64,000 nucleotides of DNA, from NCBI GenBank assembly GCA_003254905.1, contig QANU01105622.1, forward strand, positions 48,872 to 112,871. The letters are read 5' to 3'. This stretch comes from Nissolia schottii. Its lineage: Eukaryota; Streptophyta; Magnoliopsida; Fabales; Fabaceae. Shown here in pieces: positions 12,281 to 24,310 of this stretch. Position 1 is the stretch's first letter. Every line of letters begins with the position of its first letter. A program made the translations under genes and the position numbers. A model generated the notes under the pieces. The model saw only the letters and a program-made list of their open reading frames with translations, made no database searches and had not been told where the DNA came from.

Positions 12281-13551
12281 TTTGAAAGTAGTCATTGCTC
12301 ATAAAATAAGGACCCGTTTTAAACTTGTACTTGTATTACATTAATAAAAATAGAGTCATGCGTTTGGAATAAACAAATATAATAACAAAGCGGATAGCAT
12401 AATGAGAAATAGAACATATAATAAACACTCAGTGGGTCCACCATACAAAGTCATATCACTGTATACATAATATGTACATAGATCAAAACATCAAATACAT
12501 AATCCAGCATATACAGCATCAAAATATAAGGACTACTGGAACGCTACACAGTAAGCCCTTGGCAAAACATAGCACTCTATCTATCTCTTAGCCGCTCATG
12601 GCTCATCTAGCGGCTCTTCTGCATCTTCAAAATATGATTCATCCTCTTCTGTACCTGAAGTCATAAAACAGTGGGGAATGAGAACGGTAGGTTCTCAGTG
12701 GAAATAACCTTAGTTCCTGAGTCGTTCATCAGATTATGTCGGACTTCAGGCCGCTCAGAGATCTCTAGTGAACATACATACTAATCAGCCTACTATTTAT
12801 TATCTTGCCTATCTGAACGGCTTTATCAGCATTAACATGTGACATGGGAACTATTCTTGCTTACTACATTCTCGTGCTGATTAACAGTTCGTGAATATAC
12901 TTAACCGTCTCGAGCGTGCTCTTGACGGTACGGCATAACAGCAGAAATATACATTCCAATTAAATTGAGTAACGGCATGAAATCAGAATACATTCAGCAG
13001 AACAGAGTCATCAGAATAAACATCACATCATCCAATGCAGACATAGCAGAATTCAGTAGAATACAAACATAACAGAATTCAGCAGAATGTGTATCACAGA
13101 ATCATTAACATAACCATGACAGAATGAGCAGCATAACATGTCCAGCAGACTATAACAGAATAACAGCAATTCACAGCATAACTTAATACAGCAGTATAAT
13201 AGAATGCAGCAGCATAACAGCATAGGTGTTATTCCCACCATAGTAATGTCCTTGTGACACTAGTATGACGGAATAACCTCACACCCTCAGTATAGGCCGA
13301 CACTGTCCTGACCTCACTGCGGTGGGCTTCCACCTGCCGTGTGCCCCTAGGGACCCCTCGACAGTGGGCTGGTATCGTACCCCCACCTAAGCTTGCCCCC
13401 GTACGACAATGCATAGGCGTGGTAACCGCACACCTCCAGGTATGCCATCTCGACACCACCTGTGGCGGGCTTCCATCTTCAGCATGTCTATCCGACCTAC
13501 TGAAATGGGCTTGTCATATGGCTCTCGTGATCACGGCCTCAGCAGCATGTG

Positions 13552-13690
13552 GCATATAGCCAATTTCAGTATTGGGGCATTTAGCCCTTTTCAGTAAGTG
13601 GCATATAGCCATATTTCAGCAGTATGGGCATTGGCCCTAGTTCAGCAGTATTGGGCATTGGCCCTGATTCAGCAGCATGTTCAGCATTTT
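13552..13690. repeat. About 30-bp degenerate tandem repeat
   Basis: Four to five imperfect units combining TTCAGCAGTA(T)TGGGCAT with TGGCCCT or TATAGCC. The clearest adjacent pair is at about 13615-13680. Confidence 0.7.
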
Positions 13691-14006
13691 GGAGTACCTG
13701 CAGCATAGCATACTTGTACATGCAACATGGCATAATTGTTCCCTATGGTTCATTTCAAAATCTTTATTTAGCTCGGATTTATATCTAATTCTTTAACTTG
13801 GCTCAGCATGAATGCATGAAGAACTACAGATTACATCTCAGATTACACATCGTATACAGATTTACCGACAGCATAGACTTCACAAGTTCACTTATACTCA
13901 CATACAGCATGAATTACATACATTTCAATTATCGCTCATATCTACAGCATCAAACAGCAGCTTATGTGTCTCAAGAGGAGTTCCATGAAACATTCTGGTC
14001 TCAAGC

Positions 14007-14286
14007 CGCTCAGCGGAAACTGTTGTCCGCTCAGCGGTTTGAGCTATAGCGCTCAGCGCTATATACAGCTCCGCTCAGCGATAGGAGCTCTCATCGCTCA
14101 GCGGTAAGGATCCCTTCGCTCAGCGGTCTGACCGCTTTTTAAATATCTCCACCGACTTTTATCCTTTAAGAAAATATCTTTTCAGACTTTCCACGTGGGC
14201 CTCAGACCGCTCAGCGGTAACCGCCTACCGCTCAGCGCTGAGGTTCACAGCAGTTCGCTCAGCGGCGCCAGAGCATCGCTCAGCGG
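14007..14286. repeat. Dispersed CGCTCAGCG array
   Basis: Ten copies of the 9-mer CGCTCAGCG in 280 bp, several extended to CCGCTCAGCGG, whose arms (CCGCT/AGCGG) are reverse complements around a single C. Spacing is irregular (about 20-100 bp), so this is not a simple tandem array. Confidence 0.85.
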
Positions 14287-15357
14287 CTACTGGGCGAAAC
14301 TTGGAAACCGAAACCACCATTTCTTCCATTTTTCCTTCCTTACTTTCATGGAACCCTGCATGAGCTTAACACATATTTCCAGCATAATAATCCTATCTAA
14401 TCCAGGTCACAAGACCCTTCAGAATTGTCTTCCTAAACCTAGCATCAATTCTAACATATTTCCTCATAAATCCATAATTCATATACATACACATACAAGC
14501 ACATAAACCTCTTGAAACATCAAAGAGGCAAGGAACTAGAGTTACCCACTTCCTAAATAGCTTCTTGATGCAATGAAAGGAAGGAAACCAAGCTTTGTTT
14601 GCTTGCTTGAATCTTCTTGACCTAAAATGAAACTTTAGCATAATTAGGAAAACCCTAAACTATGGAAACATGGCTTTACTCCAAGAGATGGAAAAACTCA
14701 CCACCCACACTTGCTTGCCTTCTTTATGTGCTTAGGAGTGAGTTTTAATGATGAAACAAAGGATGATAATTGAATTTGGTGAAGTTTTGGGAGCTTTAGG
14801 TCTTAGAGAATTTTAGGAGATGAAAAAGATAGAGTTTGGAGTGTTTTGGGTGTGTGTGTTTCGGGTTTGCATGGGGGAAGGGCTGGCCGTGCCTTTTTTT
14901 TGGTCTCTTGGCCATGTGAAATTCCTATTTTGCCCTTAGTGTAGTTTAGGTTATGTTTGGTCATTAATTGTTTATGTCCGGACGTCCTAAAAATATTCCG
15001 GGCATACCGTTACGCTCTAAAAATTCCCCTCATTAATTCTAAAATATCACTTGACATATTCTTGATTTATTTTCATATTAATATATTTTACAGACTCCGG
15101 TGAGTCATAAGGAAATTACCATAAAACCCTAATTACGATCCAGACGTCACCGAACGTCACAAGACCGTCAGAGGATTATTTTCAACTAATATTACAGAAA
15201 TAAAATTAATATTTGAATTTTATTCTATTTCTATCTTGCCTTTTATTCTATTTAGGGTTTAGCGAATTGCATTGGTAAAACTTTTCGCTCATTAAAAATG
15301 TCAAAATTGTTATTTTAGAAAGAAGAAATCATAATAAAAAGCTGTCACAAGTTACAT

Positions 15358-18300
15358 TCAGAAGTCGTGAAAAAGCATCAGAGCATCATCAAGTTTCATC
15401 AATGATGATCCCAGGAGTGTGAAGACCCTTTGCAGTCTTTTGTATTTATCCTGTAGTGGCCCTGGCTGCAGTAGCTTGTCTCTGGGAACATTTAAAATCT
15501 GGAACGAACAAAAATAACAGATAAGTCCCATATTATTCAATCGAGTGAGGTCAAATTTGTAAACAAATTTAGAGAGTAAAACTAACCTCTTCATCCTTTT
15601 CCTGCTGAAAAGCTATTCTTAGGCTCAAATTTAAGGCAGCATGGTACATCTCATCCAGTACATAATCCCAAAGCACAGGCTTATTAACTTTCCACAACAT
15701 TAACCTCAATTGCTTCGCCGATGGCAAGATTAATTTCTGCAAGGAAGATTAGGGTGCAGAAAGATTAAATATCTGGCCACAAATATAAACTGATCTCTAA
15801 AGTGCTTGTGAATATATAAGGAGATTGGTCACCTCCATATGCAAATAGTTATCCTTCCATAGCTTGAATAGTAACTTAGGAGCTTCCTTTTTATCCACAA
15901 GAGTAGAGTCTGCTATCTACAAAGAAAAGAGAACAATTTAAAGGTCAAAAGATAAATACAGTATTTGAGTCCTCTGAATTTCTTCGTTCAGTGTGAAAAA
16001 TAAAGGTGGAGGAATGTATAACCACTGACACATAATACAAATTTAGTAATGTCTTTAATTAGTTTTTGGCACGTGAAGAATTGTGGGGAAGATTTATAAA
16101 TTAATGTGTAGTCATTTTGTACGTCTATTTATTTTTTATCTTTAAATATAAATCAGACTACAAAGCACTTCAATGCATCTCAGCAGGCCAGCAAGTATTA
16201 TAGACTCCTTTCACACAGCCTCATTTATTTTATTAAATACCACTAGTACTGTTTCACAAACATTCCGGGCTTTTCCTTTAGGCAATAAAAATAAAAATCT
16301 TTTTACAGTTACACATTTAAAATTTCAACAATACACTAGTAAAACTTCATTGCCTCAATTCACTTTTATCAAACATAGCATAAATGTTACTCTAATAGTT
16401 CATGCTTCAAAATCCAAGTTTCTCAATAGGACCCCCTCTGTTTAAGAGAAAAATTGTTTCTTGACTACTACATCAACAAGAGTTGATCACCTTATCTGTC
16501 TCGAAAAAACAATTATCCTTTGACAGTAGCCTGAACATTCTGTAGGCATCTTTTCCATATCTTTTCGACACAATTGACTCAACCTGCAACACAGTCCAAG
16601 AAACAAGACAGTTCTACATGAACGAAACATAAATAATTATATAAATCTAACTTGCAGAGGACATAAAGATATAAGAACCTCTTCATTTCGAGCCATTTCA
16701 ATAATGCTTTTCAAATCTGGAAAGGAAATTTAAAAAAAAAAAATAATCAGAATTATGAATTATCAAAGGAATCATAAACAAGAAGTAGGATAGAGTTCAC
16801 ACTTAATTGGCAATAACAAAGAACGGAACAAAAAATGTGAATTTTTTATATCACACAATATAGCCAAACATGAGGAAAAGTGACATCATTGGTACCAATA
16901 CTATATGAATCATCCAAGTTCCTCTGGGGACAACCCAACTGGCCTAGAGAAGCTCTAACACGATCTATGGTCATAGTACGGCCATTTTCAGTCTTCATCA
17001 CTTCTGTGAAAATTGTATCCAGTGATAGGGGAACTGAAACATATATAGGATAACATACTATAAGCCAAGAGAGTGCATGCAATAAGTCAATAACAGTTGT
17101 GGAGTCCTCCCTCCCCCAAACACCCCTCCCAAATCATAAAAGGAAAAATTTATCCAATCGTTTCAAGATTCTGATCAGTGTTATTGGCACTAACTAAATC
17201 AAAGCACTAACATTAACATCATAGGTTTCCAAATTCATAAGCAAGGAATCTGGTTTACCTGAATTATTTGTTTTCACTTTTTTATCTGCAGTCCTAGTCG
17301 CCTCCAGTATTGCACCTAAGATAGTCGCAGCTCCATCATCCAGTCGCGTTCTTACATTCTCAATCAATGCCTATAATTTACATAGAACATTTCACATGTA
17401 TTTTTCAAATAATAAAATCCAGATGCAAACAACAGACGGAGAAAAAAAATTCATCTGACACATATAAACACCACCTCATGATGTGAGATGAAGATATTTC
17501 ACACATGATTAACAAGAAACCAAGAGCACAGAAACAAAAGTACAATCCCTGTTGCCACATTTAACATACAAGAAGATAAAATACAGTAGCATCAAGAGGA
17601 AAATGCTGTACAATGACAAAAATGCCTTAGAAGAGGTGCATAATGACCCAGTGATGTCAATATCCCCCCCCCCCCAAAAAAAAACATAAGAAAACAAAAT
17701 ATTGATCTTTCTCTAGCTGATTCTGTAGAACATCGCAAGTTTATACAGTAGTCAAGGAAACATATGAATCTGATGCTAGCATACATTAAAGGTGGCCATT
17801 GACAAAGCTCCAAAGATATTATTACCTTAAAATTGACCTAGGCCAATACTGCAGTACATTTTCAACCAGTAAGTAATCTATGTGATCTTATGCTATATTT
17901 ATCCAGATTGACATTTATATCATTACTAGTATGTATTTGATGTGTGAACAACAGCATCGTTGCCCTTCAAAAGATCAGGGGTTCAGATTTAACTTCCGTC
18001 ACTGATATATACCACTCTAGAATATAGATTCTGCAAATAAACTATTTGTGCATTTCATTCAAAACATTCAACTATCATTGGCCATGTAGTCATTAGAATT
18101 CCCAAGTTCAATAATAAATTCCCTTTCCCAGCTTGATAAATCATGAAGATTGGATAAAAAGAAAGAAAGAAACAGCAAGCCATACAAATATATAATCCGG
18201 GATTCACAGACAAAAGTGGAACTGGGTAGCGTTAGAATGTAGTCAAATAGGAAACTTATAGTAAAACCAACCTTATGCCTAAGACAACGCATAAACTCCT

Positions 18301-20706
18301 CAAAATTTGCACGCCAAAGAGTTGACTCCTCTTTTGATGCACCAGCTTGAATCCAAGTCGGGGAAAAAATCATACAAGTGCAGTAAATTTTGTTAACAGT
18401 AAATTAGGAGTGAGTCTGGTTCAAATGAGATGACAATAGTCTTACCAGCATTTTCTCTAACACTTGTTTTGGGCAAATCATCCGAGTTTGCTTCTCTATC
18501 AGCATCACACCCTGTAGGCGCTGCGAGTGAAAATCTGATTGCATCCCCAGGTATGGCTGCTTCTAGAACACGTTGCTCTATGGTCTCGGGCGCTACGAAT
18601 TTCTATAAGCATGATTTATAAATAAATGAATAAATAAAAGAGCCATGTTGATGTAATTCATAGTTAGGTTACAAGAGTGAATTCTGCTGTTGCAACTTCA
18701 ATCAAAATGGTGATAATGAATGGTCATTTATCTTCTTTCTAGCACTCATTTGTGTTCCATATATATGACTGATGAACTAGAAATTTGATTGCAAGCATCC
18801 TAAGCAAAAAGCAATAAGTGAAGGGTCATCAATGTATACAAAATCCAAGAACCAACTAGTAAATTGAACTCGCTATCACTGTATCACATCACCTTACTTC
18901 CTTTGATCCTTTCTAATTGATGTTAACATAAGACTGATATCAAACTTGAGTCATTAGCATCGTCAATGCCTTGCTCAAAAGTCAATAGAAAAAGAAGCAA
19001 AAGATCACAATAAACTCACTTTCCCTAAATTTAAATGACGAAACCAAACAAGTAGCAGCTAAAATTTGTTTGCATCATTCATGACAATATCACAGTGATT
19101 GGCATCTTTAACAAATAACAACCAAACACCAATTCAACAGTTGGTGGTGCTACTGCTATGTATGATTATTGCATTTCCAATCCCATACACACCCAGACAT
19201 CTCAATCTTATTATAAGATTAATCATTACTGTTTTAACAATATAGACCAACAAAGAAATGGTTACTGCACAATAAAATGAGTAAGCTATTAATCACGGAA
19301 AAAAATAACCCAACAGCCCATAGAAATTAACACGAACCAACAATTTACCTTGGCAGCCTTAGAACCCCGCCTTCTATTAGTAGCATTTTCCTCCTTAAAG
19401 AGTGTAGAAACAGCTGGCTCTGGGACAGGGCAGCGTTCAACAAATCGAGCCTTCAAAAGCTTACAAAGGGTCTCTTGCACAACATGTACAGCCACAGGAT
19501 TTTCTGAAAGCAAAAAGAAGATGAATTTGAGAGGATATACTATTCTTCTGTGGCATGGCATTGGCATGTAAGTGAGCTGAACCACGTCTTATAGAGGACC
19601 AAGTACTTGTTTGTTTGATTAAATTTTGAGTATACTCTTTAGTTATAGGTACACTAATATACCTCTCGTTCTCTTAAACCAACCAAGCCCTGTCTTTCTT
19701 TAGGTAGCACAAATTGAAGCTTAGTCATGTACCCTTACCCTGTACATAACCAATCATACCACAGTCCTAGTACATATCTTGAACCACTCCAAACAATCTT
19801 TGATGATCTTTTATCCTAGTTTCACAACTCGTCTACAATAACAATTACCTCAATTCGTGCAAAGGAACAATGATTACCACTCTTACAAATGACATTTGCC
19901 AATTTGTTCGAAGAATAAGAAACCAACATAGTCCTGTTTTCTTTTCTTTTAGAACTTAATAGAAGCAAAATGATACTAGCCTTTTCCTTGGCTTGTTCTG
20001 TCAGCCATCTGTGTCAGGGTAAGCCTGCCGTCGCGAAGCAATCCATCTAGAAGCTTCTCACACTGCAATACAAAGTGAGCACCAAACCAAAAAAAAAAAA
20101 AGTTAAATTAAATTAAAAAAGCTTTGTTCAGCATTGGAATCCTTGAAACTGAAAATATGCAAAAAAAAGAAGGGGAAAAAAATGAAGAAAACGAAGCTGA
20201 CTTCATCATCAAGTTGGAGCTTCACGATCTCCATGAATTTGGGGAATCTCAGCCGATGAAGTATGTTATCAAACAATACCAGGTACTCCGTCTTCGACCC
20301 GTCCTGAACTGCATTTACACAGTTTATTCAGGAAAAAAAAAATCCTTAATTGAATAATTCAAAAAAAGAAAAAAGAAAAAAAGAGGGATAAGAGATGAGG
20401 ATACATTCATCGAGAGGGGAATAAGCTTGGACACAGTTGTGTTGAACCAAGACAAGGAGGGAGTTCTTGACTTGCTCCGGGGTGAGCTCCGTGTAGCGAA
20501 TGATCAGACCCAATGGGAGCGGTCCCTTCTTAAGCAGAGTTTCGCATACTTTCTGCACGAATACGAAACTTCAAACTGTCAATTTTGATGCACAGTTACA
20601 GTGAATGGGAAAAAGGAGAATAGAGTGAGAGAGTTACGGCGACGATATTGCCGAAGTGGTTGGTGATGAGGTGGACGGCGAATTTGACGCCGTACGGTGA
20701 AACCAT
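15358..20706 (-). CDS. RPC3: RNA polymerase III subunit RPC3 (RPC82/POLR3C homolog)
   Basis: Subunit of the initiation subcomplex of nuclear RNA polymerase III, which transcribes tRNA and 5S rRNA genes. Fourteen exons: 20706-20638, 20552-20405, 20308-20202, 20062-19981, 19503-19349, 18602-18446, 18345-18272, 17370-17259, 17033-16896, 16716-16679, 16583-16491, 15916-15833, 15736-15587, 15498-15358. These sum to 1548 nt, or 515 aa plus stop, close to the known plant length. The N-terminus (residues about 8-67, KFAVHLITNHFGNIVA then CETLLKKGPLPLGLIIRYT) is the first winged helix; further winged-helix segments follow (about 265-420), then the C-terminal helical part. Intron 4 must use a GC donor for the frame to stay open. 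The stop codon lies only about 8 bp from the repeat block at 12.3-15.35 kb. Confidence 0.93.
17665..17685. repeat. C-tract/A-tract junction in RPC3 intron
   Basis: A run of about 12 C directly followed by about 9 A, inside intron 7 of RPC3. Length is likely polymorphic or error-prone. Confidence 0.8.
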
Positions 20707-20879
20707 CTCGTTGGTGTCGTGAGAGTGGCAGAGAACGGCGCAGAAGGAAGAAGAGAAGAGAAAAAGGGGGAAAGAGGCGGGAACGGAAGGAACCTTCAAC
20801 CTAGGGATTTTCAGACTTGCCTTTCTTTGCCTCAGGAAGCACAATAATTAAAACCCTTAGTGACCGACGTGCAGTGCGC

Positions 20880-20945
20880 AGCTGAGTAGCCTAGTCATAC
20901 AACCGTCCGTTCTCGATCCGACATGTCGTGGGTTCGAGCGTTCTG
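20880..20945 (+). other. tRNA-like / SINE-like relic
   Basis: TAGCCTAGTC resembles a pol III A box and GTGGGTTCGAGC, about 45 bp on, resembles a B box/T-arm. The stretch between reads like a degraded tRNA with a GTCCGTTCTCG anticodon-arm region. No proper acceptor stem pairs, so it is not called as a functional tRNA. It lies about 175 bp upstream of the RPC3 start codon. Confidence 0.35.
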
Positions 20946-22237
20946 CCTTCTCTTTTTCCATTCACAATCTTTAATTGATTTTTTTTTTTTTGGTCTTAAT
21001 TTCTAAATTTAATTCAATTCAATCAAGACCGATCAATTTCAATTCCATTTCATATGATGTAATTTTTTATTATTGTTATTTAGTTGATGCTTTCATTTAT
21101 AATAACAACGAAGTCGTAGATTATGATTCTTCGCTTCTTCATCAAGTAATTTATAACATCAGACATTATTATCATTTTTTTTTGTTGTGTTAGTTTTGTG
21201 CTTGTGATTAGCGTGTTAAACTTAATTGGTCTCGTTCGCAATATAGTAATGTAATATAATTACTTAAAAAGTTAAATAACTTTTGTGTTTTAATTTTAAC
21301 CATTCATAAAAGATTTAATGGTTAAAATTCACTCTCCTAACTCTCATATATAAATGCTCATCTCTCAAGAGTCATCATGTGTGTGTGTGTGTGTGTGTGG
21401 GGTTTATGCTTTACCATGCCAACAATTCCGCTTCCAAATTCCTAGTAACTCTACTCTGACCTGGGAAACTAGTCACATACATACCATGCCAATCTCGAAA
21501 CACACTACCAAAATCAGTTGGACCTGGATTATGAAAGAGGCTAGCATCCACATAATGGGAATTCTAAGATGTTCTCGGTATATAATGTCTAGTGAGTATA
21601 CAGATGCCAAGCAAGTGAGACAATTTTATAGAATCAATTTTGAAAGCTTGTAATCCAAGTCGGATTGCTCTTTATAGAATCAATTTTTTTTTCCTTGAAC
21701 ACCATTTATAAACTCCTTTGTTATAAAAAGCTCGTGCGTCTGAAAGTATATCTGCTATTAAAATTATTGCTCAACCTCACTGTGTCACATGCTAAAGAAA
21801 ATCTATATACACATTCTTATTCAATCCTTTTTATTTGTGCTTTTTTTATCCATGTAATTGATCTGTATTTCTATGCTTACACATAAATGGACAAAATTGA
21901 GCAACTAACACTGAGGCAATAGTTCAGTGGTCCATTACTACCGAGCCTACATTAAGTGTAAGGTGTCAAATATGTTTTGAATCAAATATATAGAGAAAAC
22001 AAATCTGTGAAGAAATCCATATGATGAAGGAAAATTATAATCATAGGAACAATAGTATGTTTCATTGTCAGGAATAGATTATATGCCTAGCTTCTCCCAA
22101 ACAGCATTAGCTGTTTGATTGCAACCTTCAAACAGCCTTAAAAACTAAATAATCTTGCATTATTTGTCTGGCCCCACAATTATTCTGACGATTCACTGCA
22201 GAGTAAATGGACCCGTGGTTTGTGCAATAAACTTATA
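20946..22237. other. Intergenic DNA
   Basis: AT-rich sequence with a GT microsatellite at about 21377-21400. The small frames here have no recognisable content. Confidence 0.55.
21377..21400. repeat. (GT)n microsatellite
   Basis: About 11 GT dinucleotides ending in GGGG. Confidence 0.9.
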
Positions 22238-22247
22238 ATAAAATTGC

Positions 22248-23010
22248 GGTGAAGGCTAAGGTGGTACTCATTAAGTTTTGAGCTATCAAATATAAGACAC
22301 CAGAATAAATAAATAAAATATATTTTTATATTTTAAAATAATCTTCGTCTTTTTTTAATTTTTAACTAACATCTTTTCTCACTTTCAAATTTCTTATTCA
22401 ACATTCTTCCTCTCTCGAGATGACACATTCTCTCTAAATCTCGCATCCTCTATTAGTTCTATTGTAAAGCATCTTCCTTAATAACATTATCGTAAACAAC
22501 GGTTCTTGAAAATTTGATGGTTGATGCATAATTTGATTGTATGTGAAAGATGGAACTTGCTATTATATTTTCAAACGAGAGATTCTACATTCCACAAAGT
22601 AATATTTATAAAATTGATAATAGATATTTTAAAAAAAATTAAAGATTTCTATTTTCTTGATAATTTTCATGGTAATGTAGTCCTCTCTCCTCTCTTCCAC
22701 AAAATAATATCCTGAAATCCCTTTTCACATTTGACTTTTATTATTGATGTTCTCTGCAGGAAAGAAGAGTCTTTTGTGAAACAGGGACCCAGGCCAATGG
22801 AAGTTTTGGGCTCAACGAAGGGGGGAAGGCGGAGGTGAGGCAGAGGAGGTTCTGCTGTGCGTGCCATGGAAGAGGAGGACGTGTCTCTTGGTTGCAGCAC
22901 CTGATGGCTATTGAGGATAGGACTAAATTGTAATAAGTATAATTTAAATTTGTAATGATGCCCTGCACCGGGTGGTCCAAAACTTAGCAAGAACCACCTT
23001 AGCCTTCACC
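22248..23010. mobile_element. Non-autonomous Mutator-like element (763 bp)
   Basis: Terminal inverted repeats begin GGTGAAGGCTAAGGTGGT at 22248 and end with the inverse, ACCACCTTAGCCTTCACC, at 23010; similarity continues inward (AAGTTTTG / CAAAACTT). A perfect 10-bp direct repeat, ATAAAATTGC, flanks it at 22238-22247 and 23011-23020. TIRs with 9-11 bp target duplications are the signature of MULEs. No transposase is present. The interior at about 22755-22920 is clearly more GC-rich and could be captured DNA. Confidence 0.88.
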
Positions 23011-23111
23011 ATAAAATTGCCACAATTAATCAGTTGGCCTATATATTTTTTAATATAAAAAATTAAAAAATCATCTCTCTCAAAATCTTAAACTAATTAA
23101 TAGAACAAAAA

Positions 23112-23330
23112 TAGTAAATGTATCCCCAATTTTGTACACTCATACATACACCATTAATAATGCACAAACTTTATTTTCATGAGTCCACAAACATTACAAA
23201 CTTAATTATAAATGATATTTTCAATTATAGTTAATTCAGTGCACAAACATTACAGGCATTAAAACACAAACTTTATATATATAAATATAGGGTGTATGTA
23301 TGGTGTATATTTTTTTGTGTGCGTGTAACA
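23112..23330. mobile_element. MITE copy 2 (same family as 5408-5622)
   Basis: Aligns end to end with the MITE in P450 intron 3: shared TACACTCATACATA, TAATAATGCACAAACTTTAT, TGCACAAACATTACA and GGTGTATGTATGGTGTAT in the same order. It lies about 100 bp from the MULE-like element and is more diverged at its ends (GTGTAACA in place of GTGTAGCA). Confidence 0.7.
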
Positions 23331-23479
23331 GGACTCTTGATAGAATTAATTAAGTGATCTTTTTGGATTAAATATCCAAATTGTTTGAAAATATCCTCAG
23401 TCTTCAAGTTGGCCCCTATAAACTTTGAATGTTGTCCACATTATTTACATTACTTTCTCCATACAAAAAGTTGTGACAA

Positions 23480-24310
23480 AGGGCGATGGAACTCAAAATG
23501 GCGACATTTTAGACACAACCAAAATGACATCATATTAGACATAGGGACCAAGTTAAGCAAAATGAATTTTTTTTTCCGGAACCATGTTGGACAAAACAAA
23601 TATTTTCAGGGACTAACTTGAGCAACTTCCTTATCTCCACCCATTTCTTCTTCCTCCTCCTCCACACTCACCCCACCACCACCACCACTGGACCCTATAA
23701 CCACCACCAACTCCACAATCATTCCACCATCACTACCGCACTCTTATAACCACCACACTTTGCCAAACTGAACCGACAAAACAAAAGTGAAAATAATAAA
23801 ACCGATAAGAAAATCTCAAAATTCAAAGACGGTGAAGGGAATATGAAGAGGTTTATGTGATTGTTAGGAGTTGGCCAAAGTTGAATGTTGGGGGTTCGAT
23901 GGTGAGGGCATTGTGTGCTGGGGATGGTGAGGGTGAGTCTAGTGGGGATGAGGATGGCTATGGAAATGGTAGGGTGGGGGGTGGAGGTTGAGATGGATAT
24001 GGTGGAGGCGGTGGTAGTGGGGTTAGGTGGTGGTGGGGGTTGAAAAAAATTTGGATTGGTGGTGGTTGTAGTGTGTTTGGAGTGCGGGTGGTGGTGGGTG
24101 GGTTGTGAGGTGGAGGAGAAAGGAGAAAGAGGTTGAGTAGTGGGGTGATGAGTGTAGGTGGCGATGGAGGAGGAAACCGAAAGGGGTGGAGATAAGGACG
24201 TTATCTAACTTGATTCTTAAAAAAAATCATTTTATTCAATTAGATCATTGCATCTGATATGACGCCGTTTTGGTTGAGTTCAAAATGACGTTGTTTTGAG
24301 TTTTGTTACC
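23480..24310. mobile_element. Foldback element with CCACC/GGTGG arms
   Basis: The left arm (about 23488-23660: GAACTCAAAATGGCG, ACAACCAAAATGAC, CTTATCTCCACCC) is the inverse of the right arm (about 24160-24305: GGGTGGAGATAAG, CGTTTTGGTTGAG, CAAAATGACG). Inside the arms the left side is C-rich (CCACCACC runs) and the right side G-rich (GGTGGTGG runs), so the top strand could fold into a long hairpin. No coding capacity; no clear target duplication. Confidence 0.65.

Larger units (their letters stand above)
12290..15349 (-). mobile_element. Probable long gypsy-type LTR or LTR-derived block
   Basis: About 3 kb of repeat-like sequence without coding capacity. On the minus strand it opens TGTGACAGC at 15349, a typical Ty3/gypsy LTR start, and then contains words such as CCGGAATATTTTTAGGACG. 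It holds degenerate tandem TTCAGCAGTAT/GGCATTGGCCCT units (about 13560-13680) and the CGCTCAGCG array. The left end near 12290 is uncertain and no target duplication was confirmed. No gag or pol domain is present, so a solo LTR is the simplest reading. Confidence 0.45.

Noticed and set aside
14007..14286. CRISPR-like array
   Set aside because: Repeats are 9-11 bp with irregular spacing in a plant chromosome; no spacer structure.
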